Assembly (NCBI GenBank): GCA_964348695.1
Contig: CAYGDI010000001.1
Span: forward strand, 62,001-126,000
Source: JACPYF01 sp964348695
GTDB lineage: Bacteria > Patescibacteriota > Saccharimonadia > Saccharimonadales > Saccharimonadaceae
Length of the DNA: 64,000 nt
Direction: 5' to 3'
Shown here: piece by piece, positions 56,201 to 63,691 of the stretch
Layout of the letters: every line of letters begins with the position of its first letter
How positions within the stretch are numbered: position 1 is the stretch's first letter
The notes under the pieces: generated by a model
What the model was told of the DNA's origin: nothing
What the model saw: the letters and a program-made list of their open reading frames with translations, nothing else
Database searches by the model: none
Position numbers and translations under genes: made by a program

Positions 56201-57519
56201 TCTTTCTTTTCCTCTTGTCGAAAGCTGAATTTGATCGGTGTTCCGATATAGTCGAACTCTTCGCGGACTTTCTTTTCTAGATAGCGCTTGTAACTCCAGT
56301 GCAGGAGTTTGAGATTGCTGCCGTGCACAACAAACCAGGGTGGGTTTGTGTCGGTTTGTACCATATAGCGGAGTTTTGGATACGTGTTTTTTAACCCTGC
56401 TGGTGGGTGTGCAGCAACTGCACTAGAGAGCACTTTGTTGAGTTTTGCAGTCTGATGCTCGGCGCGACGTCTTTTTTGGATATCGAGTGCCAGAGAGAAT
56501 ATTTTGGTAACATTTTGTCCTGTTACTGAGCTCGTGAATATGAGTGGTGCCCATGGGGTGAATTTGAAATAGTATGCAATTTTTGGTGCCAATGCATCGC
56601 GAGTATAGGCGTCTTTTCCTTCTACGCTGTCCCATTTGCTGACAACTATAATCATACCCTTGCCCGCTTCGTCGATAAGTCCTGCTAGGCGTTGATCTAG
56701 CTGTGTATTGAGCTCGTTTACGTCCATGAGTAGTAAACATACATCTGACTCTTCGATAGCCTGTAGAGTGCGCAGAACGCTGAATTTTTCGATGCCTACC
56801 TCTTGTTTGCCCTGGCGTCGGATACCAGCAGTATCGAGTAGTTCTATGTCTCTTTTTTGGTATTTGAGCGCTATGCGATTGATGTCACGGGTTGTACCGG
56901 CAATATTGGCGACAATTGCCTGCTGTTTGCCAGCGAGTGTGTTAAAAAGGTGGCTTTTACCCACATTTGGGCGTCCTATGAGAGCTATACGTAGTATATC
57001 GTCCTGCTCCAGCTGGCTGGCTGCTGGTATTATGGAGATTATTTCATCTAAAACGGTCTTGATACCCTGACTGTGTTCCGCACTAGTAGCGATAATAGTT
57101 TTGACACCGAGTCGACGGAATTCTTCAGGGTCCAAGCTGCCTTTTAGGTCGCTTTTGTTAGTCAGTAGTATGACCGGTTTTTTGCTTTTGAGGGCTTTTT
57201 TAGCGACTATACGGTCTTGGTCACTGGGGTATTTTGTACTGTCGACAACCACTAGTATCACATCAGCGGCCAGGGCTGCTTCTTCAATTTGTTCTTGTAT
57301 ACTCGCTTCGAACTCGTCGTCTGGGTCTTTTAATCCTGCTGTATCAACTAGCCAAAAGTGCCTGTTGTTATACTCTGCTTTACCCACTACGTTGTCGCGT
57401 GTTGTACCAGCCTCGCGAGCGACGATAGCTTGCTGGGATCGCATGATGCGGTTAAAGAGGCTACTTTTGCCTACGTTAGTTTGACCGACGATAGCGACTG
57501 TTGGTAGTTTTTTACTCAT
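56194..57519 (-). CDS. der: GTPase Der (EngA)
   Basis: 441 residues from the conserved MSKKLPTVAIVGQTNVGKSS; an upstream in-frame start is not supported. Two GTPase domains, each with its P-loop (GQTNVGKSS and GRPNVGKSH), DTAG (LVDTAGLKDP and LLDTAGIRRQ) and NKSD or SKWD specificity motifs, then the KH-like C-terminal domain. Needed for 50S assembly. TG-T-TATAAT ends 10 nt before the ATG. Its last 22 codons are duplicated in the nearby remnant. Confidence 0.96.
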   Translation of the reverse strand: MSKKLPTVAIVGQTNVGKSSLFNRIMRSQQAIVAREAGTTRDNVVGKAEYNNRHFWLVDTAGLKDPDDEFEASIQEQIEEAALAADVILVVVDSTKYPSDQDRIVAKKALKSKKPVILLTNKSDLKGSLDPEEFRRLGVKTIIATSAEHSQGIKTVLDEIISIIPAASQLEQDDILRIALIGRPNVGKSHLFNTLAGKQQAIVANIAGTTRDINRIALKYQKRDIELLDTAGIRRQGKQEVGIEKFSVLRTLQAIEESDVCLLLMDVNELNTQLDQRLAGLIDEAGKGMIIVVSKWDSVEGKDAYTRDALAPKIAYYFKFTPWAPLIFTSSVTGQNVTKIFSLALDIQKRRRAEHQTAKLNKVLSSAVAAHPPAGLKNTYPKLRYMVQTDTNPPWFVVHGSNLKLLHWSYKRYLEKKVREEFDYIGTPIKFSFRQEEKKEK

Positions 57520-57548
57520 AATTTTATTTATTATAACAGAGGTGAAGA

Positions 57549-57579
57549 GAAAAGTAAAAGACGCCCCCGAAGGGGCGCC
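57549..57579 (-). terminator. Minus-strand terminator with UUCG loop
   Basis: 6-bp CGCCCC/GGGGCG stem with a TTCG loop on the minus strand, followed by TCTTTTACTTTT. Ends the 114-residue membrane protein gene. Confidence 0.85.
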
Positions 57580-57645
57580 TGGCGCTGTGTTAGGCAGCAA
57601 GTCTCCAGTGGTTGAGCCCCAACATGAAGTAGAGTGCTATACCCA

Positions 57646-57990
57646 TCAGATTACCTCGCTTTCTGCTTCTGTTGCAGAAAGCTTGTCTGCTGCAACCGCA
57701 ACCGCGAATCCACCTGACAAGATGTGCAACAAAGTGATTGAAGCAATCGCTATCGGGTCGATATTGCTGTTGATCTCGTGATGTGTTGCCTGCCAGTTAT
57801 TGAAATAACTCCAGTACAAACACATAGCGATGATCGCTCCAAGCCACAGCATTGGGGTCAAAATTCTGACCGCCAAGTGCGAGTGGCCTGACGCGGGTGT
57901 TTTTTCGCTGAGAGCCGTTCCGGCAATACCGATCAAAAGCGGCAACACACTGGTTACGCCCACAAGTAGTTTTAGTACGAGTGGTGTCAA
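57646..57990 (-). CDS. Small membrane protein, TTG start
   Basis: 114 residues. TTG at 57990 is preceded by AAGGGG at about 8 nt. Three to four membrane helices (LVLKLLVGVTSVLPLLIGI, LTPMLWLGAIIAMCLYW, IAIASITLLHILSGGFAVAV), a His in SGHSHLAV and an acidic C-terminus. No family recognised. It is richer in G+C than der and belongs to the Shine-Dalgarno class. Confidence 0.55.
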   Translation of the reverse strand: MTPLVLKLLVGVTSVLPLLIGIAGTALSEKTPASGHSHLAVRILTPMLWLGAIIAMCLYWSYFNNWQATHHEINSNIDPIAIASITLLHILSGGFAVAVAADKLSATEAESEVI

Positions 57991-58062
57991 TTCTAGCCCC
58001 TTTCTCTGAGGATTGAGTAAGAATATGTTATGTATTATGTTTTATTTTTGCTAAAAAGTCAA

Positions 58063-58785
58063 TTAGATATTAATCTTCTTCCAGTTTCCGGAATCTATTT
58101 GGATATTGACGAGTGAAAAGTTGCCGAACTGTATACGGTGAAGCTTTGTGACGGTGTAACCTAGCACGTCGAAGGTGCGGCGAATCTGGCGGTTGCGACC
58201 TTCTCTCATGGTGATTTTATAAGTTATTTTGTTGTTCGCTTCTTCGGAGTCTATTTTTACTGAAAATCTCTTGCTATGTGTCTCAATCTTTTCGATCATG
58301 AATTTACTGAGACCGTCTTCTAGCTGCACGCCATGATCACTGATCATTTGTTGGTGGAGTGGTTCTAGCGGTTTGTTAAGTTCTACGTCGTAGATTTTTA
58401 CCTTTGAAAAACTAGGGTGTGTCATGCTATGTGCAAAATCACCATCGTTGGTCAGTAGTATAATACCCGAACTGTCACGGTCCAGCCGCCCTACGGTTTT
58501 GAGCTGCTGAAGCTCTGGTGGTAGCAGAGAAAAAATCGTTGGATTGTCCCCTTGTTGTTTGCGAGAACACACATAACCCACGGGTTTGTTGAGTGCAATG
58601 TATTGGGCTGGAGTATCTTGGTCTATCTCTTTGCCATCGACGACAATAGATGTATGTTTTTCAGATTGCTGACCTAGATGGGCTGTTTTGCCGTCGACCA
58701 TGACTTTGCCACTATCAATCAAGTCGTCAGCTTCACGACGAGAGATGCCCAACATGCGAGCAATATGTTTATTGAGACGAGTCAT
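58063..58785 (-). CDS. rluB: RsuA/RluB-family rRNA pseudouridine synthase
   Basis: 240 residues. N-terminal S4 domain (RLNKHIARMLGISRREADDL), then the synthase core with KPVGYVCSRKQ, the catalytic GRLDRDSSGIILLTNDG and REGRNRQIRRTFDVLGYTV. Whether it acts as RluB, RluF or RsuA cannot be decided. TATACT ends 6 nt before the ATG. The response regulator gene ends 14 nt upstream. Confidence 0.9.
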   Translation of the reverse strand: MTRLNKHIARMLGISRREADDLIDSGKVMVDGKTAHLGQQSEKHTSIVVDGKEIDQDTPAQYIALNKPVGYVCSRKQQGDNPTIFSLLPPELQQLKTVGRLDRDSSGIILLTNDGDFAHSMTHPSFSKVKIYDVELNKPLEPLHQQMISDHGVQLEDGLSKFMIEKIETHSKRFSVKIDSEEANNKITYKITMREGRNRQIRRTFDVLGYTVTKLHRIQFGNFSLVNIQIDSGNWKKINI

Positions 58786-58799
58786 GTAAATAGTATAGC

Positions 58800-59744
58800 T
58801 TAGCGTTCTGGTGGCACAATAGGAGCGCTGCCATGTTCATCGACTGGCGGGGCGGCAGGCGGCGGTGTTGTTATTTCGGATTGAATAGGCGGTACTTCTA
58901 CTACTGGAGTCGGCGTAGGAGCAGGTGCTGCTGGCTCTAGACTAGGAGCTGCTGGTGGAACAACTGGCGGCTCTGCAGCGGGTGCGGCTGGAATCTCTGC
59001 TGGCGGCACCGCTGATGAGGCACCGTCTGGCACATTTTCGATATCTTGAATAGAAGATTTAAATTCTTTGTCAATCAGTTCACCAACATCAACATTGCTG
59101 ACGCGTGGATTGTCTGTTAATGGTTGGATCACTCTTTCTCCTAACGAGCTAGGCCGATCTCCTGTAAATGGTGCTGTTGGTTCTGGTATGGTAGTAGTCA
59201 CTTGAGCCTGTGCAACGTCACTAACTGGTTGGTCTGGCGCTGGTGGAGGTGGGACTGGTGTTGGTGCGACTGCTGTCGCAGCACCTGTGGCGACTGGGCT
59301 AGGAGGCGGTGCGGCTGGTGTTAGAGGTACGGGAGCTGCTGGTGCGGGAGCAGTTGTGGCAGGAGCAGCGCCTGGCTTGTCACCGAGTACTTGATGCACA
59401 GCCTTCACAACGTCTTCGATACCTACCTGAGATTTCACTAGGTACATATCTGCACCCAATTGTTCACCGCGTTTTCGCTGTTCGTCGCTAGAGAGTGCGG
59501 TCATCATGATGACTTTGATGTCTTTTGTTTCGGTAGTGGAACGCAAGATGTCTAACATATCAAAGCCGCTGATTTTTGGCATCATCACATCACTAACTAT
59601 TAGATCTGGACGATCTTTTATAGCCATAGCTAACGCTTCTTCACCATCGCCAGCTGAAATAATATCGTATCCTTCGGCAAGTAGCCTGACGCCATAAATT
59701 TCGCGTAGGCTCTTGTCATCTTCGACAAGCATAATCTTCGTCAT
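58800..59744 (-). CDS. Response regulator with a long Pro/Ala-rich tail
   Basis: 314 residues. Receiver domain (1-120) with LVEDDKSLREIYG, phospho-Asp in LIVSDVMMPKISGFDML, MMTALSSDEQ and YLVKSQ. The remaining 190 residues are disordered Pro/Ala/Val/Thr repeats, broken by one ordered-looking island (SSLGERVIQPLTDNPRVSN and IDKEFKSSIQDIENV). No DNA-binding domain. The tail could be a tether or docking surface. AGGAG is 6 nt before the ATG. The kinase gene lies just upstream on the same strand, 54 nt apart. Confidence 0.88.
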   Translation of the reverse strand: MTKIMLVEDDKSLREIYGVRLLAEGYDIISAGDGEEALAMAIKDRPDLIVSDVMMPKISGFDMLDILRSTTETKDIKVIMMTALSSDEQRKRGEQLGADMYLVKSQVGIEDVVKAVHQVLGDKPGAAPATTAPAPAAPVPLTPAAPPPSPVATGAATAVAPTPVPPPPAPDQPVSDVAQAQVTTTIPEPTAPFTGDRPSSLGERVIQPLTDNPRVSNVDVGELIDKEFKSSIQDIENVPDGASSAVPPAEIPAAPAAEPPVVPPAAPSLEPAAPAPTPTPVVEVPPIQSEITTPPPAAPPVDEHGSAPIVPPER

Positions 59745-59798
59745 ATTATCTCCTATTTTAAATGCTAGTGTATAAAAATGCTAGTGTTTTTATGTATT

Positions 59799-61436
59799 TT
59801 ACATAATATCTGCTGGTGTCGTCTCTATTTTGCGCGTCGCCTCCTCGTGTGTTAGTCGTGAAAATTCAACAAAAAATGTACTACCCTGTCCTGGCGTACT
59901 CTCTAGCCACAGACGCCCACTCATTGTTTCAACCAATCGACGGCACAAATATAAGCCCAGGCCTGTACCGCCAATATCGCGCGTATCAGAATTGTCGACA
60001 CGGTAGAATTTTTGGAACAAATGCACCTGGTCTTCTTTTGGTATACCTATGCCCGTATCATGGACTGATAATCTGGCGTGGGTAGCGTCGCCAACTATAT
60101 CTACAGTGACATTTCCTTTTTTGGTGTATTTGATAGCGTTCTCGAGCAGGTTGCTGGCAACTTCGCGCAAGTGGTCATTGTCGACGTCAACATAATATAT
60201 AGGATTGAGTGGATGACCTGTGCCACTTTGTACGGTGGGTTTGAAAAGCAGCACGATTCCCTTTTGTTTGGCACGCTCTTCAAAGGTATGTACTATTTCT
60301 CCTATGAACGCGACCAGATCGACGACTTTCGGCGTGTTCTTCAGACGACCATCTTCGACACGTGAGATGTCTAGAAGATCTTGGAAGAGCCTGCCGAGGT
60401 GCTGGATGCTGGCGTATGCTTTTGTTAAATATTCCCGGGCTTTTTCATCTATTTGTGCGGTGGCTGGGTTGAGTGCCAAGCCCAAGTACCCTTCAATAGT
60501 TGCTACAGGTGTGCGCATCTCGTGGCTGGCTGTAGAGATAAATTCTGCTTGTTGTCTTTCCTCGGCTTTTTCTCGGGTAACATCGCGAAACACGATGATA
60601 GCACCAGCGCCGATCTGCCCGACTGGGGAAGCCGAGACGGAAACTAGGAGCTTTTTGCCAGAGTTTGTTTCTAGCATGAGATCGTTGGTGGTCACAGGGT
60701 TGTTCGATCTCAAGACGAGTTGTATGGGGTCGGTGTTGGCGTTGACGGCTTCGCCGGTTTTTGTCAGTAGTTTGACGACTGATCGGTAGTCTAGTTTGAG
60801 AGCGTCTTGTTTGCCCCAACCAATAATAGCCTGGGCTGCGGGGTTGATTAGTTGTATCGTGCCCTGCGAGTCGACGGCGACTACCCCATCGGCAATCGCA
60901 TTTATAACGATTTCAGATTTGTTCGCTACCTGGGAGAGTTCTCGTACGAGGTCACTGTAGGCACGATCTTTTGCTTGGTCTGGGTGGGCTTTGTGGTGCC
61001 AGATCAGCCAGCTGGCCAATATCGGTACTTCGTAGGCGAGCAAAAACACTAGTATCTGTGATTGGAGATCAAAGCTTTTGATCAGTAGTATTTCAGCTAC
61101 GAGGTAGAGATTGGTGATGATTAAAAAGCCGGCCAGCACTCGCCAGCCAAACAACCCTGCGAACACGCTGGCCAATATCCATAATGCTATAAACGGTGAT
61201 GAGATGGGGTGTGTCAACACGAGGAGTAATCCGATGTTGAAACACAATCCTGCGTAAATTGCCAGGGTGACCTGGGATAATTTTTCACTAGGTGCTGCAA
61301 AATATGCGACGATACTGGAGATACCGACCAGCAAAGCGACAATAGCTACAGGTAGAGGAATGAGAAATTCGGCTGTCACAAATGTGCCGCCTGATAGCAG
61401 GCCAAAGACAAAAAAGCCGATCAAAAAGAGCGACAC
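59799..61436 (-). CDS. Membrane PAS sensor histidine kinase
   Basis: 545 residues from GTG 61436. Five to six N-terminal membrane helices (about 1-165), a PAS domain (about 195-300, ADGVVAVDSQGTIQLINPAA), H-box STASHEMRTPVATIEGYL, N-box NLLENAIKY, G1 DTGIGIPKED, F-box and G2 GGTGLGLYLCRRLVE. The frame stays open for 23 codons upstream without a normal start, so the start is uncertain. Likely partner of the response regulator next door. Confidence 0.92.
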   Translation of the reverse strand: MSLFLIGFFVFGLLSGGTFVTAEFLIPLPVAIVALLVGISSIVAYFAAPSEKLSQVTLAIYAGLCFNIGLLLVLTHPISSPFIALWILASVFAGLFGWRVLAGFLIITNLYLVAEILLIKSFDLQSQILVFLLAYEVPILASWLIWHHKAHPDQAKDRAYSDLVRELSQVANKSEIVINAIADGVVAVDSQGTIQLINPAAQAIIGWGKQDALKLDYRSVVKLLTKTGEAVNANTDPIQLVLRSNNPVTTNDLMLETNSGKKLLVSVSASPVGQIGAGAIIVFRDVTREKAEERQQAEFISTASHEMRTPVATIEGYLGLALNPATAQIDEKAREYLTKAYASIQHLGRLFQDLLDISRVEDGRLKNTPKVVDLVAFIGEIVHTFEERAKQKGIVLLFKPTVQSGTGHPLNPIYYVDVDNDHLREVASNLLENAIKYTKKGNVTVDIVGDATHARLSVHDTGIGIPKEDQVHLFQKFYRVDNSDTRDIGGTGLGLYLCRRLVETMSGRLWLESTPGQGSTFFVEFSRLTHEEATRKIETTPADIM

Positions 61437-61585
61437 AAAAAATGATATTTCGCAGATACGTCTATACCAAAAAGCCGAAATGGTAAACGTTGCCTCGTCC
61501 GAGTCTATCCCCCACCCTCCTCGTGTTTAGTTGCTAGTGTTTATTATTGCAAATATTAGCGGTGTTGCCTAGAGTGTTTATAGAT

Positions 61586-61632
61586 AAAAAAATGGGGCGA
61601 CCCCTTGTCCAAAATGAACAAGAGATCGCCCC
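61586..61632 (-). terminator. Terminator of the terD gene
   Basis: GGGGCGA/TCGCCCC and CTTGT/ACAAG stems (61594-61600 with 61626-61632; 61604-61608 with 61618-61622), then seven Ts on the minus strand. Confidence 0.9.
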
Positions 61633-61684
61633 GTGGGCTGATCACAACGCTTTGAGAGCGTAGTAATCGTTCAGTCAACCGTGA

Positions 61685-62269
61685 CTAAGCCGCGAGTGCG
61701 ATGCCGTAGTCGGCACAGAGGCCAGCCAGGCCATTGTTGTAACCCTGGCCGATGGCCTGGAACTTCCACTCGCCGTCCTTGCGGTACAGAGCACCGAAGA
61801 TGACAGCGACCTCAAGTGAGAACTCGTCTCCGAGGTCGTAGCGAGCCAGTTCCTGACCAGTCGCCAAGTCCACGATGCGAATGAACGCGTTCTGGACGCT
61901 GCCGAAGTTCAGCTTGTTCGTCTCCCACTCGTCGATGGTGACGGTGACGATGACTTTCTCAATCGTCGGTGGCAGGTTCGCCAGGTCGACGTTGATCGAC
62001 TCGTCGTCTCCGTCGCCGGCACCTGTGCGATTGTCACCGGTGTGGACGATGGTGCCGTCGGGGCTCGCCAGGTTGTTGTAGAAAACAAACCAGCTGTCAC
62101 CAGCTGCTTTGCCGGAAGCATCAACTGCGAACGCCGAGGCGTCGAGGTCGAACTTTTCGCCAGACGTACCTCGCTCGTCCCAGCCGAGACCGACCATGAC
62201 GTTTGACAGCTGTCCTCCGGCTTCCTTTGTGAGGCTGACGTTGCCTCCCTTTTGCAGTGAAACGGGCAT
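61685..62269 (-). CDS. terD: TerD-family stress protein
   Basis: 194 residues. PVSLQKGGNVSLTKEAGGQL, VMVGLGWDER, FDLDASAFAVD, VHTGDNRTGAGDGDDESINV (calcium-binding acidic loop), IDEWETNKLNFGSVQNAFIR and YDLGDEFSLEVAVIFGALYR are diagnostic. TerD proteins act in tellurite, phage and chemical-stress responses, binding calcium. AAGGA lies about 9 nt before ATG 62269. Codon use is richer in G+C than most of the window. Confidence 0.93.
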   Translation of the reverse strand: MPVSLQKGGNVSLTKEAGGQLSNVMVGLGWDERGTSGEKFDLDASAFAVDASGKAAGDSWFVFYNNLASPDGTIVHTGDNRTGAGDGDDESINVDLANLPPTIEKVIVTVTIDEWETNKLNFGSVQNAFIRIVDLATGQELARYDLGDEFSLEVAVIFGALYRKDGEWKFQAIGQGYNNGLAGLCADYGIALAA

Positions 62270-62309
62270 GTGCACGTTTCCTTTCTAGGGCTGGTTGCCC
62301 TGGTTGTAG

Positions 62310-63461
62310 TTACTTGCGCTTTCTCTGACCGAGAAGATCGAGAATATGAGTTAAGCGCCCAGTTCCCTTCATCTCCAGCTGAAGCTTTCCAGAGCCGTCA
62401 TCGGACGGATAAAAAGCGATCAGTTGACCTGGAGTAAAAGTCCTTTCGCCTATCTTTACGGGAAACCGTACCAAAAATTGTGACTGCCAGGGTACTTGGT
62501 TGTACCCATTGCCAGTTCGCCTTCTGATACGATCTTTTTGTAGTGCATCGTTCACCTGAGCTGAAAGTTGGGCTGCTGCTGCCGGGTCGGCGACATTTGT
62601 CCAAAAATCAGTCAGCTGTTTGAGGTCTTCGTTGCTCTTTTGACGAACCTTCTTTTGCAAGGGGTCAGTCAAAAGCCATGGGTCGACCTGTAGCTCGAGT
62701 TCGTTCAGGGTTGGCTGACGAGTCAGCGCTTCCTTGTACGCGGTACCGAGCAGGTATGGCGCCCATAGTTGTTGTCCGATAGTGAACGCAAGTTCGGCTA
62801 TTGGAACGATCTTTTTGAGCAGTTGCAACTGATTGTTGGTCGTGGTGGTTGTCACCCAGCTTTGACGCAGGTGACGGAACACTTCCAACTGGGGCTGCAG
62901 ACGTTGGTTAATGCTCTGATGTAGCGATTGCATTTGTGGCGGAATGCCACAGCTCTCGATACGTTCCAGATCATCAGCAACTTGCTCGATGATTGTGCAA
63001 CATAGATCCCATGAGCCCACGAAGTCGTCTTGCCGAAGTTTAAGCTCCGGAAAGTCTGCGAGGGTTGCGTTTAGGGGTCGACTACCTAGCTGAGATGCGG
63101 TCTGTGCTTCGACCGACCGCAGACGAGCTGCGTCGGCTAGATCGCATAGTGCATCTCCTTGCTGGTAGGTGTTTTCGGGAATGGCAGCGTTCTCAGCGTA
63201 CATCTTGACGACGCCGTCGAGGAAACTGGTTGCCATTTGCCACAACATTGCTGCCAGCCATTGACTATGTAGCAATGTCAGCGAAGAAATCGGTTGAGTC
63301 CAGACTGGCTTGTTGTGAGCTACGAGTAGCTCAACTTCTTTGTCAAAGACAGAAGTAGCTTGGTACTGTCCTTCGACCGTTCGCTGTAAAAGTTCGACGA
63401 CATGTAGGTCGTCGACAATGTCTGGTCCAATACGACCAAACACTAGGGCGACGCCCGACAT
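62310..63461 (-). CDS. Unknown protein in the Ter module
   Basis: 383 residues, soluble, mostly helical and Gln/Leu-rich (for example LHQSINQRLQPQLEVFRHLR). N-terminal strand ALVFGRIGPDIVDD; C-terminal strands QFLVRFPVKIGERTFTPGQL and KLQLEMKGTGRLTHI. AAAGGAG precedes the ATG and an extended -10 (TG-C-TACAAT, 63538-63546, minus strand) lies 75 nt upstream. Family not recognised; co-directional with terD and 40 nt before it, so probably a functional partner. Confidence 0.6.
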   Translation of the reverse strand: MSGVALVFGRIGPDIVDDLHVVELLQRTVEGQYQATSVFDKEVELLVAHNKPVWTQPISSLTLLHSQWLAAMLWQMATSFLDGVVKMYAENAAIPENTYQQGDALCDLADAARLRSVEAQTASQLGSRPLNATLADFPELKLRQDDFVGSWDLCCTIIEQVADDLERIESCGIPPQMQSLHQSINQRLQPQLEVFRHLRQSWVTTTTTNNQLQLLKKIVPIAELAFTIGQQLWAPYLLGTAYKEALTRQPTLNELELQVDPWLLTDPLQKKVRQKSNEDLKQLTDFWTNVADPAAAAQLSAQVNDALQKDRIRRRTGNGYNQVPWQSQFLVRFPVKIGERTFTPGQLIAFYPSDDGSGKLQLEMKGTGRLTHILDLLGQRKRK

Positions 63462-63537
63462 GTGTTCTCCTTTGGTTGACTGAATTGTGAAATTGCCCCT
63501 CTAGGTTTTGAAAATCTCCACCGAGAAGCTAGAAGGA

Positions 63538-63621
63538 ATTGTAGCACATAAAAATATACTATGCAATATGTTTATACAACATACAAAGCTATTGACTAGT
63601 ATATATTTTTCATATACTATG
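63538..63621. promoter_or_regulatory. Divergent promoter region of the Ter module
   Basis: Minus strand: TG-C-TACAAT (63538-63546). Plus strand: TTGACT 63592-63597, 17-nt spacer, TACTAT 63615-63620. Between and over them: direct repeat ATATACTATG (63554-63563 and 63612-63621) and an imperfect inverted repeat (63551-63561 with 63597-63609). This looks like a shared operator for the two directions. Confidence 0.55.
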
Positions 63622-63691
63622 TGATGGTTGGCATTCCGTGTCAAGGTAGCTTCAAACTATCAACACAATCAGTCACCCAGGAGGTGTCTAC

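Noticed and set aside
55718..56278. Insertion sequence or transposon as source of the 66-nt repeat
   Set aside because: The repeats are in direct orientation and are parts of der and pth; no transposase or terminal inverted repeats are present.
61437..61505. N-terminal extension of the PAS histidine kinase
   Set aside because: The frame is open for 23 codons upstream of GTG 61436 but has no ATG, GTG or TTG start and no ribosome site.
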